Assembly: GCA_022702705.1 (NCBI GenBank)
Contig: CM040421.1
Span: forward strand, 63,858,197-63,922,196
Origin: Papilionanthe hookeriana x Papilionanthe teres
Taxonomy: Eukaryota; Streptophyta; Magnoliopsida; Asparagales; Orchidaceae
Length of the DNA stretch: 64,000 bases
Direction: 5' to 3'
Positions 33,565 to 45,615 of the stretch are shown here, piece by piece (the first letter of the stretch is position 1; the number at the start of each line of letters is the position of its first letter). A program made the position numbers and the translations under genes. Below the pieces are notes generated by a model, which was given only the letters and a program-made list of their open reading frames with translations, did no database searches and had not been told where the DNA came from.

Positions 33565-36500
33565 AAATAGAAACACGCCTCAAGCCTTTAAGATTTAATA
33601 TATCATCCAAAGGTAGCAGTAAAGTAAAATATCTCCATAAGAAGAAGGAGATAGAGGGGGAGAAAATTTTGTTCCAGATTAAGTGTCCCCAAAGCCATTC
33701 AGGATTAGAGTGTTGATGAGCATAAATTAATTTGCTAGTTGACTGGGATGGAGCCTTCTTCCACATAGGAATATCTTTTTTGTTAGCTTGAATAGGAATA
33801 GTGGAAATCTGTAAAGTTTTAGACTCCCCCACCAGCGAAGAAAGTAAGTTCAAGTCCTAATCACACTGATTCCAGCATTCAGAGACAATTAGCAAATTTG
33901 TGTGAGTGGGGGGGGGAGTGTTCTGAAGAGAATGCATACCCCAGTTGTCCAGCCAGAAGGACAGGCGACCCTCCCCAAGATCCCAATAATCAAAAGAGCT
34001 AGCCACAGCTCTGGCATTAAGGATGGCTTTCCCAGATCTTAGAGTCTCCCTCTTTCCAAACCACAAAGGAAGGATGAGAAGATTTATAATACTTAGATAA
34101 CATAAAATTTGACCACAGGGAGATTCCCATACGAAATTTAAACCAAAGTTTACACATATTGATTTCAACAACATGTTGTAATGCTTTAAACCCCAAACCT
34201 CCAGACTTCTTAGGTTTACACAGCTTATTCCAAGACACCCAGATCTTCTTTGCATCCCCCCCACACTACAAAAATTTGTTAAAAAGTTTTTGAAGACTAT
34301 TCAAAGAACTCTTTTGGGGCTTAAAACTTGCAGAGCATAGAGTGGAATACTAAAAAAAACACTAGAGAGAAGAGTTAACCGGCCCCCATTAGAGAGGAAA
34401 ACATTCCTCCAATCCACAATCTTTTTTTTTTAATTTTATCAAGAACCTCATCCATTTGAATTTGCTTAGTCCTCCCCCTGAGCAAGTTAACCCCAAGATA
34501 TTTCAGGGGGCAAAGAAGTGTGTTTATACCCAGTGAAATTATCACCCCAAGATATAGTAGCACTAGGGACATACTTACCAAAATAGAAAAGACATTTTTC
34601 CCTGTTAAAAGACAAACCAGAGCATCCCTGAAAGTCATCTGAAATAGACATTAATTTTTTAATATAAGTTTTAGAAGCATTAGCAAAAATAATAACATCA
34701 GCAGCATAGAATAAGTGGCTAATCATAATATTGGATTTGTGTCTATACTGAGTGGTGGGGTGGAAAGTCTGAAAATGATTAAGCAGTCTAGAGAAATAGT
34801 CAAAAACAAGAATGAAGATTGTTGGGGAAAGAGGGTCCCCCTGCTTAATGCCTCTCAAAGCAGAAATAAAGCCATAAGTATTCCCATTCACCATGATACT
34901 GTAATGGTTATTAGATAACCATTGTTTAACAAGATTGCAAAAGGAACCTTAAAAACATCTAGCCTGTAAAATGTCAATAATAAAGTCCCAGCTTAATGTA
35001 TCAAAGGCCTTTTTATGTCAAGCTTAAGGACAAGATTGCCACCTCTACACTTATGATCCAGATCTCCAATAAGCTCTTGAGCAAGTAGAATATTATCAGA
35101 GATGTCCCTACCCTTTATAGAAGCAGACTGTAGAGGTGAGATAAGATGGTTCAAATGAGGTTGCAGTCTAGCAACCAAGAATTTACTAATAATCTTAGAA
35201 GTGATAGTAGTGAGCGAGATAGGCCTGAAATTTTTCCAGTTGATTTTTTCATTATTCTTAGGAATTAAAACAAGTAAAGCAGCCATAAATACTTACTAGG
35301 GTCATCCCCCATAAAAAAAACTTTGTATAGCTAGATTAACCTCCTTTTTAATAATATCCCAGCCTGTAATGTAAAAAAGCAGAGGTGAACCCATCAGGAC
35401 TGGGGGATTTGTTAGGTTAATATCTTTAAGCTCAACAAAGATATTCTACTCAGTAGGAGAACCAGCTAGGGATAAGGAGGCCACATAATTCCGTTCAGCC
35501 TGAAAGAAGGTGGAATTAACCATAGAAACCTACAGATGATCAGCATAGAGAGAAGAGAAGTAAGATCAACATCAGCCCCAATATGATCCAGATCAGTAAG
35601 AACCCTCCCATCTTCAGTAACAATTTTAAGGATAGTGTTTATGTTCCTCCTATGCTTAATAGTGGCATGAAAGTATTTGGTGTTTCTGTCACCATTAGAA
35701 AAATGATCATCATTTTCTTGTTGCTTAAAAAATCCTCCTCAATAGAGATCTGATTAAGAAGGTGATGGTGGGCATGGGCCACCTCATCAAAAATATTCTG
35801 TGCATTAATAACATTAGTATGAACATTAGCAAAGACATCAAAGTTCCACTTCCTAAGGGCAGCAGCAAGTTTTTTGTGCAAATGCCAAAGAGTGTACCAT
35901 GGAGTGCCAGCCACATCAGGTTTCTAAGCCTGCTTAACCAAACTCAGAAAAGATGGGTGAGAAGTCCAAGCATTAATGAATTTAAAATGATACTAGGCAT
36001 GCGTAGATTGAAAGGCCAAAGTAAGTAAAATAAGATTGTGATCAGAAGTGACATGACTAAGGTGATTAACCCTGCACACATTTTAATAATTAAGCAAATC
36101 AGTATTACCTAAGAATCTGTCCAGCCTTTGCAATAGGGTACCACGTCTCCACTTGTAGGGAGAACCATAATACTCTAAATAAAAAAGACCAGCATTAGTA
36201 ATGGAGTCACAAAAACGAGATATTAAAGCAAAATCAGGTCTAGAACCCCCCGCGTTCCACAGGGGACATGATCATATTAAAATCCCCACTCACAAGCCAA
36301 TTACTAGTGATAGCAGTACTCATGCGAATAAGTTTTTGCCAGCGAAGGATTTTATCAGGAAAAAGAGTACTAGCATACACAAAAGTGGCCCAAGCATGGA
36401 ACTCTTGCATAGCAAAATTGATGAGAACATACTGCCTGTCATCCTCAATGATCTGCAAATGTAAGTCCTTTTTCCAGAAAATCCAAATTTTGTTATGATG

Positions 36501-36677
36501 ACTACAAAAATGTAAATAATGTTTAAATTTTCTCAGAACATTAACTCTATGAATAGTAACTAAAGGCTCAAGAAGAACAAAAATAAAAGGTTTATGGACC
36601 CTACAGAGGTGTTTGAGATGATTAAGGGAATTGGGGTCCACAACTCCCCTAATGTTCCACACAAGAATGTTAAACAT
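33565..36677 (-). pseudogene. LINE ORF2: endonuclease, reverse transcriptase, zf-RVT start
   Basis: Endonuclease starts MFNILVWNIRGVVDPNS at 36,677, with LVSGDFNMI near 36,290. RT blocks are FRPISLTTITSKIISKFL, SASIKGRDISDNILLAQEL, GIKQGDPLSPTIFILV and YLGVNLL. The catalytic box reads FYAADV where the family has YADD, so an essential aspartate is lost. Downstream are KPKKSGGLGFKAL and WGHLIWNKIFSPSISFFLW, then the first half of a zinc finger ending at the LTR insertion. There are numerous stops and frameshifts between 34,260 and 36,240. Confidence 0.85.
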
Positions 36678-37291
36678 GAAGTTTCGAAACCCCCCTCCAA
36701 GTGACTCTTGAGGGTTGCTGCATGTGCTCAGTATGATCACTATTAGATGGTAGTCCCGCTCAGTGGTAGGTGTGGTAGGAGGAATAAGGTGAGGATCAGG
36801 TTTCTTTTTACCTTTCCTACGACTTTGAATAGTCCATTCAGTTTCCAAAGCTTGATTAGCATGAGTGATAACTGTAGCAGTAGCAGTGATAGCAGTAGCA
36901 GTAGCAGTAGCAGTGATAGCAGTAGCAGTGTTGTTACTAGCTTGTGAGGCAGTAAGGGGGAAATCAACTTCCCCTACCACCAAAGGAGTGTAGGTAGAAA
37001 CACCTCGTACACAAATATTGGCAGTTGCCTGAGTAACAGAGTGATCAGTCTCAGAAAGAGAAGGAGCATGGATGTCAATGGGATGCCGAGCAACAGGAAG
37101 GGATCAACAAGAGGAAGGTTTTCATTAACAGTGTGTGGGTGAACAAAATCCTCATCAGTTAACACAACAGCCACAGTGCCCTGGGCATCCAATGGGAGAC
37201 CATCTATTCCAACTAGAGAGAGGTCCTCAACACAGTCAGAAGACAGTAGAATGGTAACAGGTAAAGTAGGGTAATGATGGCAGGGGCAAGA

Positions 37292-38255
37292 TCAGAAGGG
37301 CAAGGGAGAGGGAAGGGGTAATGGGAGGAGGTAGAGTTGAGTCTTGTGCATCAGGGACAATAGAATGAGGAGCATCAACAATGGTAGGGGGTCCTGTGAA
37401 ACATGCTCAGGCAGGACATTAGACAAAAGGGGGTTGGAATCAGCTAGGGGAGGTGCCTGAGTAGTAGGAGGATCAGAAAAAGGTTTCACAGTGTTCAGAG
37501 GCTTTAAATGAGGATGAAGCCTATATCAAATAGAAGCACTATGCCAAAACACAGGACAGTGTGAGCAGTAAGGAGGATGAGGCCCCATGACAACCTTATG
37601 CCAGTAACCTTTATGATTGGAACCAATACAGACTTCGTCAGGGTAGAGTTGAGTAAAATCTCTCTCAACCAAAAAAAAAGCATTATAAGGCTGGGTACAG
37701 TCTAAGGTGGGATTGTCCAATAGAAGAGGTTTGCCAAAGCCCTTGGCTAAAGAGAATAAAATTTCATAATTAAAAAGGTGATACTTATACCCAGGGAATT
37801 TTACCCAAACAGGAATAACAGGGGATTCGGCTCGGGGGTCAAAATCCACACTCCATTTAAGAATTTTCATAATACGATTGTCAACTCTTAACACTATCCA
37901 AGCGAAAATATTGGTATAATCAATGTCGTTAGACAATTGTATAAGGATGTGTCGATCATCTAAATGACCGATGTGCCAAGAACCAGTTAATTTTAACATA
38001 TCAAATACCTTGCGAATTAGATCAAGTTTAGGATGACCATAAAGAAATTTCCCAATCAAAGCAAAGCGACAAGAAGAGGCTAGAAAGTTGGTTTCCTCAT
38101 CAGTAAGGAAAAGTACAGGTTTATCATTTTTCCGACCAAGTTTACGGATAAACTGGTAATCACCACCGCCAACTTCTATAGCATCGTGAAACGCCTATGG
38201 GAAGAAGTAGAAATGTTTAACAGTAGAAGGAGTAGATTCTCCTGAGACCACTGCC
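37292..38255 (-). pseudogene. LINE ORF1, DUF4283 and broken zinc knuckle
   Basis: DUF4283 pattern: CRFALIGKFLYGHPKLDLI, GSWHIGHLDDRHILIQL, ILKWSVDFDP, VWVKFPGY and GFGKPLLLDN. A CCHC knuckle follows as YCSHCPVFWHSASI, but its last Cys is replaced by a stop near 37,524 and the usual Gly before His is Trp. The proline-rich tail continues to about 37,292. ORF1 of such LINEs is an RNA-binding protein of the retrotransposition particle. A TAG also interrupts the start near 38,195. Confidence 0.78.
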
Positions 38256-38353
38256 GCAAAACTTAATTTATATTATATGTCTAAAGCTAAGAGGGAAGAT
38301 TTTAAAATAATATATATATTATATGTCTAATGCTAAATTGAAATTATTTTTGC

Positions 38354-38355
<2 letters not shown>

Positions 38356-38428
<73 letters not shown>
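38356..38428. repeat. (TA)n microsatellite
   Basis: About 36 TA dinucleotides. Confidence 0.95.
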
Positions 38429-38432
<4 letters not shown>

Positions 38433-38966
38433 CTAAATGGTAAAATTTGTTTAGATGATCTATGAGATTCAGATGTGATTGCAAGATGCGTTCGTATTTT
38501 ATGCATGAAACTTTCGCCTGCTCAGTCTTACTTTAAAATTAATTATTTTATCTTATTAAATGAACTATCATTTGTGATCATAAATTAATTATTTTATCGT
38601 ATTTTATTCAATTTTGTGACCATTGATAATTCTAATGAGTAGAATTTTAAAATATTAAATTGTTTATTTTAAATAGATTGAATATAAATTAAGTATTTAA
38701 AATCAAATATTTAATATAAGTATCTCTATTTTCTACATTCTTTGTTGCTAAACTGTACATCATTTGGGGTCTTAGATAATTTATTTGATTAATTAAACCT
38801 TATTTAAATAGGTTTTAAATTACTCACTAGACATATTTAATTCTAATAAATAAAAATGAATATATTCTCATAATAAATTTAAATGCACTCTAAATAATTT
38901 TCGACAGTTCTATCATGATTAATATACAATAATCTCTAAAATTAAAAAATTCAAATAAGTTAAACG

Positions 38967-39260
38967 TGTTGTAAAAAAAGACGACAATAAAGAGAAAACT
39001 GGAATGAGAAAATTGCAAAACAGCAAGAAACACACAAATTTAGTGATTTGACAAACTGTCTACTTCCACGGAGTTGCAGGGGATTTTATTTATTGGAGGA
39101 TTACACACCGGCGATCACGTCGACTTACAAGATTACTCTCCCCCTCTAATCCTCTAACCTCTCCTCTCTCTCTCCCTACGAGAGATCCACATCGAAGTGA
39201 AAAAATCGGGAAAAACTAGCCTGGCAATTAAAGTGGACCGGGCTCCATCAATCTTCAACA
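38967..39260 (-). mobile_element. Ty1/copia-type solo LTR (294 bp)
   Basis: On the minus strand it starts TGTTGAAGATTGATGG and ends TTTTTTACAACA, giving the TGTTG...CAACA termini usual for copia LTRs. Internal text (CCAATAAATAAAATCCCC, CCGTGGAAGTAGACAG) has the look of a copia R/U5 region. Flanks are AAACG and AAAAG, a target duplication with one mismatch. Paralogous units lack it. Confidence 0.8.
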
Positions 39261-40836
39261 AAAAGATTCATACAAAATTCATTTGAATTTGAAATTAGTT
39301 GAATTTCTTATAAGATATCCGACATGAAAAATTAAACTCTTTTTTTTTTTTTGTATTCTTCATTAATTTTGAGCAATATAGCACAACCTGAGATTTTTTT
39401 TTTTTTGATAAGGTTCATTGAGTGTCTCCATTATATGCATTACGATTATCATGAGGAAAATAATACAAAACATATAATTCAAATAATCACTATTGTGAAA
39501 AGTTGTCAGTGACGACATCAACTATTGACGCCACATGCTATCAGGTACGAATAACTATTGATGGTTGTTGTATGTCGCCACTATTCGTCGGTCACTGAAT
39601 GCCATATCCAAGCATCCTTAGTTTAAAAATTAGAACAATGAGTATTGCATGCTTGAAACATTCTTTAGTCCGAACATCACAATTTAGTCAGAACGGTTAT
39701 TGCATGAGCTTTAACCTGTGACGGGGAACCTCATGCAAGCCACAATTAATTTTGAAACTAATAGCATCATGAGTTATACAATAAATGCAACAAATAGCTA
39801 CTTAAAATGAAATAAAGATTGATTGATTTAAAATAAAGTCTCTCACGGCCTATGACGGTCATGCATCGAGAATGGTAGGCTAAAACTTAATTTTAATTTA
39901 ATTACAATATGAGTATATATAAATAAATAAAAAATGAATATAATCTTGTAATAATTGAAATGCGCTCTAAATAGTTTCGACGTTCCGTCATGGTCAGTAA
40001 TGACCTACGACACCAAATCTTAGTGGTCCTTTGGTCATTTTCAATTAAATTAAAATAACCAAGTTTTACAGATTATACAAATTAATAATAAAATTTAAAA
40101 CTTGTTTGATGGATAATAATTCAAATTAAATAAAACAAATTACCAAATTTAGCCCACTAAATCCTAAGGGAAGAGAAATCCCTATGATGACTAAATTCAA
40201 ATTTGCTTAAACTATACAGTAATACCTGAAGATAAAAAATTCAAATAAGCTGAATGATTCAAAGAACATTTATTTTAAGGAGAAATGAGCTGAAACTTTT
40301 ATGAGAAATCTATTATGATCAATTTATGGAAGATTTTTTTCTCTAAATAAAATGCATCTATTATGAACAATTATTTTAGTTTTGATGCTAAAAGGCAAGT
40401 TTAAGCGTAATTTTTTAATATATATTCCTCACATAATGTGTGAACTTGGTTTGGGCTATGTTTCATGTAAACCATCAATGTACAATTATTATAAATGTAA
40501 AATAAAAAGAGTATAACAAAACCTTAATTAAATATAAAATAAATATTTAAACTCTTCTTAAACTATCATTTGAGTAGTAGTAGGATGACAAATTTATTGT
40601 GCATAATCTGCAATCAATTGCATTGTAAATTAAAAACTATAAGTATATTTGTAAATATTTCCAAACATTATAATTTGTATACTATTTTCAAACATTATAA
40701 TTTCATGAAAAAAATAAATTGGATGTACAAATAAAAAGTAAATATTGTAACAAATAGTAAAATATAACATATTAGAATTGCTTACATATATTGGTATGTG
40801 ACCAATGATCCTTCTCTATAAAAAAAAATGAAGTGA

Positions 40837-40839
<3 letters not shown>

Positions 40840-40909
<70 letters not shown>
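40840..40909. repeat. (TA)n microsatellite
   Basis: About 35 TA dinucleotides just downstream of the decayed gene's 3' end; it is the equivalent of the tract that flanks the U2B'' retrocopy. Confidence 0.95.
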
Positions 40910-40911
<2 letters not shown>

Positions 40912-41580
40912 TCAAACTAACTTTAATCCTATTAATCTTTACCTCGAAATAAATAGCCCAACTCCTATGCATGCGACCCAAACACCCACATTTAACGCCC
41001 AACTAATATTTTTCCTCGTCATTCGATCTCCATCTTCTTTCCTTTTTTCCTTCACATAATCAGGATCATCAAATCCTCCCATCTCATCTTTCTTATTTTG
41101 TGCCTCCGTCTCATCTTCCTCTTTTATTTCCTGCAACGTAGGATTAAATCTTTTTCTTCTTAGCTTCATCCGCTCTCGCATAAGAAGCCCTTGCTTTGTC
41201 ACTAGACTTATCTCTGCCCATTCTGATAGGTTGATTTCTTCACAGCGCAGCTCCCATCTTCCACCTTATCGGAAAATCCCTTGTAGAGCATTCTTTCCCT
41301 GGATCCAGACCTCAAAGCGAATCTTATTGTCAATACAAACTTGATTTGAACTTGCAAATACTACCTCTGATTCGTTAATGACATCCATCGATCGGACACG
41401 AAAAAGTTCTATTAGAGCCTCTTTATTAGCAGGGATGTTGGTGCCATTAACTGCCAATGTAGTTTCATTAATTCTAGGAAGGTAAACTAATGATATCTTT
41501 TGTGGGAGATGGGATCTTCGATTTGGGGGGATGGTAAGATGGAGTTTGAAAGATTGGAACTCAAGAGTAATGCGATCCAT
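40912..41580 (-). pseudogene. Tail-anchored plant protein family, best copy (copy 4)
   Basis: The frame begins MDRITLEFQSFKLHLTIPPN at 41,580 and stays in register to a TGA at 40,912. Recognisable parts are LVYLPRINETTLAVNG, a basic-acidic linker (LRRKRFNPTLQEIKEEDETE) and a terminal hydrophobic segment WALNVGVWVACIGVGLFISR, consistent with one carboxy-terminal membrane span. TAA at 41,266 and TAA at 40,939 interrupt it; the second arises from a small deletion and removes only the last residues. I recall similar uncharacterised plant proteins but cannot name the family, and assign no function. Confidence 0.62.
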
Positions 41581-41687
41581 TATGAAGAATGGACAACGAA
41601 TCTCTTTTTTCTTTCCTTTTTTATTAGAATTTTTCTTTCTTATGAAGTATTCTCTCTTCGGAGTGTAAAATGGCAATCCCCATGATG

Positions 41688-41695
41688 TATTTATA
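41688..41695 (-). promoter_or_regulatory. Candidate TATA box of the copy 4 gene
   Basis: TATAAATA on the minus strand lies about 110 bases upstream of the ATG at 41,580. The equivalent CCTATAAATCA is present in copies 1 and 2. A core promoter therefore seems to have been duplicated with the gene. Confidence 0.5.
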
Positions 41696-43116
41696 GGGAG
41701 CACATAGAAGGAGAGATTTAAGGTTTAGATTAAAAAAAAATGTGATTTTATCAATGACACATTGCGTCTTTATTTTTGGAAATTTTAAATTGTCTTTAGT
41801 ATAATAGAAAGCCTGTAAACTTGATATCGTGGCAAAAGCATGTATTTTTTTATGGTCCAATACTCCACTTTTTCAGACTTTATTTTAGAACTGCTTTGGC
41901 CCTTTGAAATCAATATTTTAACCACGAGTTCAAATTTTTATTTCTTTAAATCATGCAAACAAAAAAATTTACATATACATCACACAATTTCTATGTATTT
42001 ATTGCTTAAAAATGTTCTTTCTTAATTTATTTTGTATTTGATCATCAAACGTTCGAAAAATTTCACTTAAATATGCTTTCATTATGAATGAAGAATTTTA
42101 AAATGATATTAGTCTAAAGCTAAAATGAAACTATTTTTTTATATGTGCAGGAAAATTATTTTGGATGATCTATGTGAATTTAAATGCGTTAGTCTTTTGC
42201 GAGCTCAATTCTACTTTGAAATTCATTAGTTACTCTATCTTATTTAATGCACAATCGTTTGTGACAATGAATGTTATGAAACCTGCATACTTTAATTTTT
42301 AGACCCATGATAATTCTAAAGAGTTGAATATTTAAATAATAACTTATTAATTTAAAATAGATTAAATAGAAATTTTAAACTTAAAATGTATAACAATCGA
42401 AAGTAAAAAAAACAAAATACAAAATTTTGGCCACTAAATCCTAAGGGAAGAGAAATCCCTAAGAAAAATAAATTCAAATTAGTTTAAATTATAAATTAAT
42501 CTCAAAAATTTAAAAACTCAAATAAGTTAAAGCATTCAATGAATATTTCTTTTAACTTGAAATGAGCTGAAATGTTTACGAGAAATCTGACATGAGCAAT
42601 TTGAACTTTTTTGTACGTTTTATTAACTTTGAGCAATTTGAAACTTTTTTGTACGTTTTATTAACAACAACCTATATTTTTGTTTGATAAAGTTCATTGA
42701 GAATGTCTCCATTATGTGGTGTTTATTTCATGGAAGGTCGGGTTCTAGCTAAGAAAAATTACATGGGCAAATAATGTTTATGAAACAGATGATAATTTGA
42801 TTCCAAAGAACAATATATCATTTTTTTTCATATTTTATTACATATGCAACAATTTGTGACAAGGAAAATAATTCAACCCATATAATTCAAATACATCACT
42901 CATGTGAAAAGTTATCGGTGGCCACATCTCACATGTCATAGGTTACAAATAAATTTTATTAGTTGTTGCATATCGTCGCCTTTCATCGGCCACCAAATGC
43001 CACATGCAAGCTTCTTTATTTTAAAAGTTGGAGCACTCCGTTTAAAAAAATATGTTGCTGAATATTTAATACTTGAAACATTTCTTAGTCAAATGCATCA
43101 TAATTTAGTCAGAATA

Positions 43117-43194
<78 letters not shown>

Positions 43195-43196
43195 TA
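43117..43196. repeat. (TA)n microsatellite
   Basis: About 38 TA dinucleotides followed by a short imperfect extension. Confidence 0.95.
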
Positions 43197-43810
43197 TAAC
43201 GTTACGTTTTTCATTCAAATTGGTGTCTATTTAAATTATTTTAAAAATTAATTTCAAGCCAAAATAAATGTATTTTTTTAATATATCACTTCTCTTATTG
43301 TTATTATATACTTATAGCCTCAAAACTCTTTGTAATATACATCAATTAAGATATTAAGCTTTATCACTCACCTTTCTTTTTTTCAACAGATAACACATCA
43401 ATATTTCTTTGAAGCTATACGTTAGTAAAAATATATTTTGAAAAATAATAAAGTGGATTTTTTCCCCAATTAAAATGCATCTATTATTATCAAATTTGCT
43501 AATTTTGATGCTATAGTGAAAGTTTAAGGTACTTTTCTTATAATTTTCTCCTCATATACTGTGTGAGCTTGATTTGTACTATGTTTAATGTAAACCATTT
43601 CTTGAATATGTTTTTCTTTTTCTGTATTTTTAATTTTTTTAATTTTTCTGATAGTTCTTTCTAATTCTGAATCGTAAGGTACAAGTCCTTCAGAACCTGA
43701 ACTATGCATACAACAATAAAACAAAACAAAATAGAACACACTAACAAAAACAAAGAGAAATAAAAATTTTAAATTTCTTAATTCTCTTTAAAATGCAATT
43801 TCCAAAAACT

Positions 43811-45615
43811 TGGCTCCCGCACTGATAGATATAAGTGCAACGGCTGCAAAAAACATGGGCCGCGAGGAATATAAATGCGCTGATGATTTAAGATATAAAA
43901 ATAATGATTTTATAATATGGGATACTACGCAAGTATACGTATCGTTTATCAAGTAATATAGGACTTTCTGATTAAGCCCCGAGATATCGAACCCACAGGG
44001 AAAATGTAAAATCTTTAAAGGAATCAGAGAAATTTTCTTTTTACATTCTTTAATTGTTTTTGAAATAGTATGTCTTTATTTTGAAAAGTTTTAGAAAATT
44101 GATTTGTCTTTTAAAATTTTCGTAATAAAATGCTAAGCAATGAAAGTAAAGGTTTCAATAATTAATAACACTGGATGTAAAAATACTATTAACTAAAATA
44201 TCATTTTCTTTCCTTTCATGGAGTAGTAATAATTGTTAAAGTATTGTTGTGGAAATGTTTAAATTTTGTTGTGACAGATAGAAGCAAATGTGTTCTTTAC
44301 CCTTACTTGGTTCTAGAAAGAACATAGGTTACTGTGAAATTTATATTATTTTGAACATAGTTAGGCAGGGAAGATACCAGTCTCTCACTTTAGAGTTCCC
44401 TCGATTCCCACCACCTGGGGGCTAACTTCTCATAACAAAATGCAAAACTTCAAACTAAATTAGAGGGTTTTAGCTTGTCACTCTAAAATCCTCTAATTTT
44501 ACTCCCTTCTATAAAAATATCTTCTAACATTACCTTCACTTACAGTTCTCACCCATATAATTGCCTGTGATTCCTACTAACTTTAATGAGATAATACCGC
44601 ATTGGATCTTACATAATCTCAAGAAATTTTACAACTTAACAGGCCAAATTAAGAAGTAAACAAAGTTCTCAGAATCAATCTTCACAACTTATTCCAACTT
44701 TTAAACACTGATACTTTCCACAACAATTCTGTTTAAATTAATTACTTTTCCATTTTATGAAAGAAAAAGATAAAGTAAACTACTCAGAATGCATTAGGAA
44801 AATATAAAAACGCATTGATTTGAAATTAAAAACGATAAGAAAATAATAAACAAAAGTAAATATTGATAAACTAAATAAAAGTAAACACTTATCTGAAAAT
44901 CCTCTCGACAAGACTAAGGAAGTTCCTCTGAAACTTTAACTCTTCGCTAAACTACTCCTCAGAGCAAGTCTCCAAACTCCGATGACGCAGAATACAGACT
45001 ACAGACTTCAATAAAAACTAAACTAAAAGAAATAAAAGAAGTGGGAGAAGAACTCTTAACTTCGACCCTTTTTCTCTTTTCTACTCTCTACTCCTACTCT
45101 AAATAAAAACTTAAAATGCAGTGGAAGAATCTCCTAAATTCCTCTCTTCGAAATACAGTGAAGAGCCTCTTCAATTCTTCACTTCTTCACTTCTAAGACT
45201 CTCTTTAAATAGTGAACTAAAAGGTACCTTAGTGTCTCTTCAAAATGTGTCCAGATTCGATGTATCTACCAAGGAACACACCCCTTCATTCAAATTTGCC
45301 GCCCAAAGGAAGTTATGGACGTTACCACCAAGAGTTGCATCCATTCCCTTTTGAATTTGGCACCACATCTAATTAAAGTCCGATTTATAACTGTGGCGGC
45401 TAAGCGTCGGCTCAGCGGCTCTTAGCCGCCAGTGCCAAATTTTTTATTTTTCATCTTTTTGCTCTAAATTTGATCCAATTTTGCTCCTTTCATCATGACC
45501 ATCCATTTTCATCATACCTGCAAGAAAAACACAAAATATCTTCCATTAAAGTGCAATATCATTAAACATATGTATAAAAATGTGCATAAAAATACTATAT
45601 ATTTTAGGTGTATCA
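43811..45615 (-). mobile_element. Athila-like LTR (about 1.8 kb), second subfamily
   Basis: On the minus strand it starts TGATACACCTAAAATATATAG and ends GGGAGCCA. It shares the LTR start, GCACTTTA, TTGCAGG and the 3' end block (ACGATACGTATACTTGCG-like) with the LTR at 11,223-12,706. The leading AGTTTTTGG of the primer-binding region is still attached, and flanks (AAACT, GAGAG) do not match, so this is a truncated element end and not a clean solo LTR. Its GC-rich U3 motif is GGCGGCTAAG...CTTAGCCGCC instead of the CTCGCCG palindrome. Confidence 0.8.

Larger units (their letters stand above)
33565..38255 (-). mobile_element. Plant LINE, 5' part
   Basis: A minus-strand non-LTR retrotransposon in the order DUF4283 ORF1, AP endonuclease, reverse transcriptase and zinc finger, continuing at 23,930-25,231. 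Together the pieces make about 6 kb. The 5' boundary is near 38,255, where repeat unit copy 3 begins. ORF1 seems to lack only its first residues. Many stops and frameshifts make it inactive. Confidence 0.88.
38262..40769 (-). repeat. Tandem gene-bearing repeat unit, copy 3 (gene lost)
   Basis: This is the noncoding part of the unit. It starts mid-unit next to the LINE and includes a duplicated mid-section (blocks at 38,860-38,940 and again at 39,950-40,010). TCATTTGAGTAGTAGTAGG lies at about 40,567. A copia solo LTR and a (TA)n tract are inserted. There is no coding sequence. Confidence 0.7.
40910..43810 (-). repeat. Tandem gene-bearing repeat unit, copy 4
   Basis: The best-preserved unit: gene, TATA-bearing upstream region, then the noncoding blocks (CACTAAATCCTAAGGGAAG at about 42,434; the TTGAGCAAT block near 42,610). 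The right end is replaced by an Athila LTR. Confidence 0.75.

Noticed and set aside
43811..45615. Reading this as a clean solo LTR
   Set aside because: No matching target duplication, and the start of the primer-binding region is still attached.
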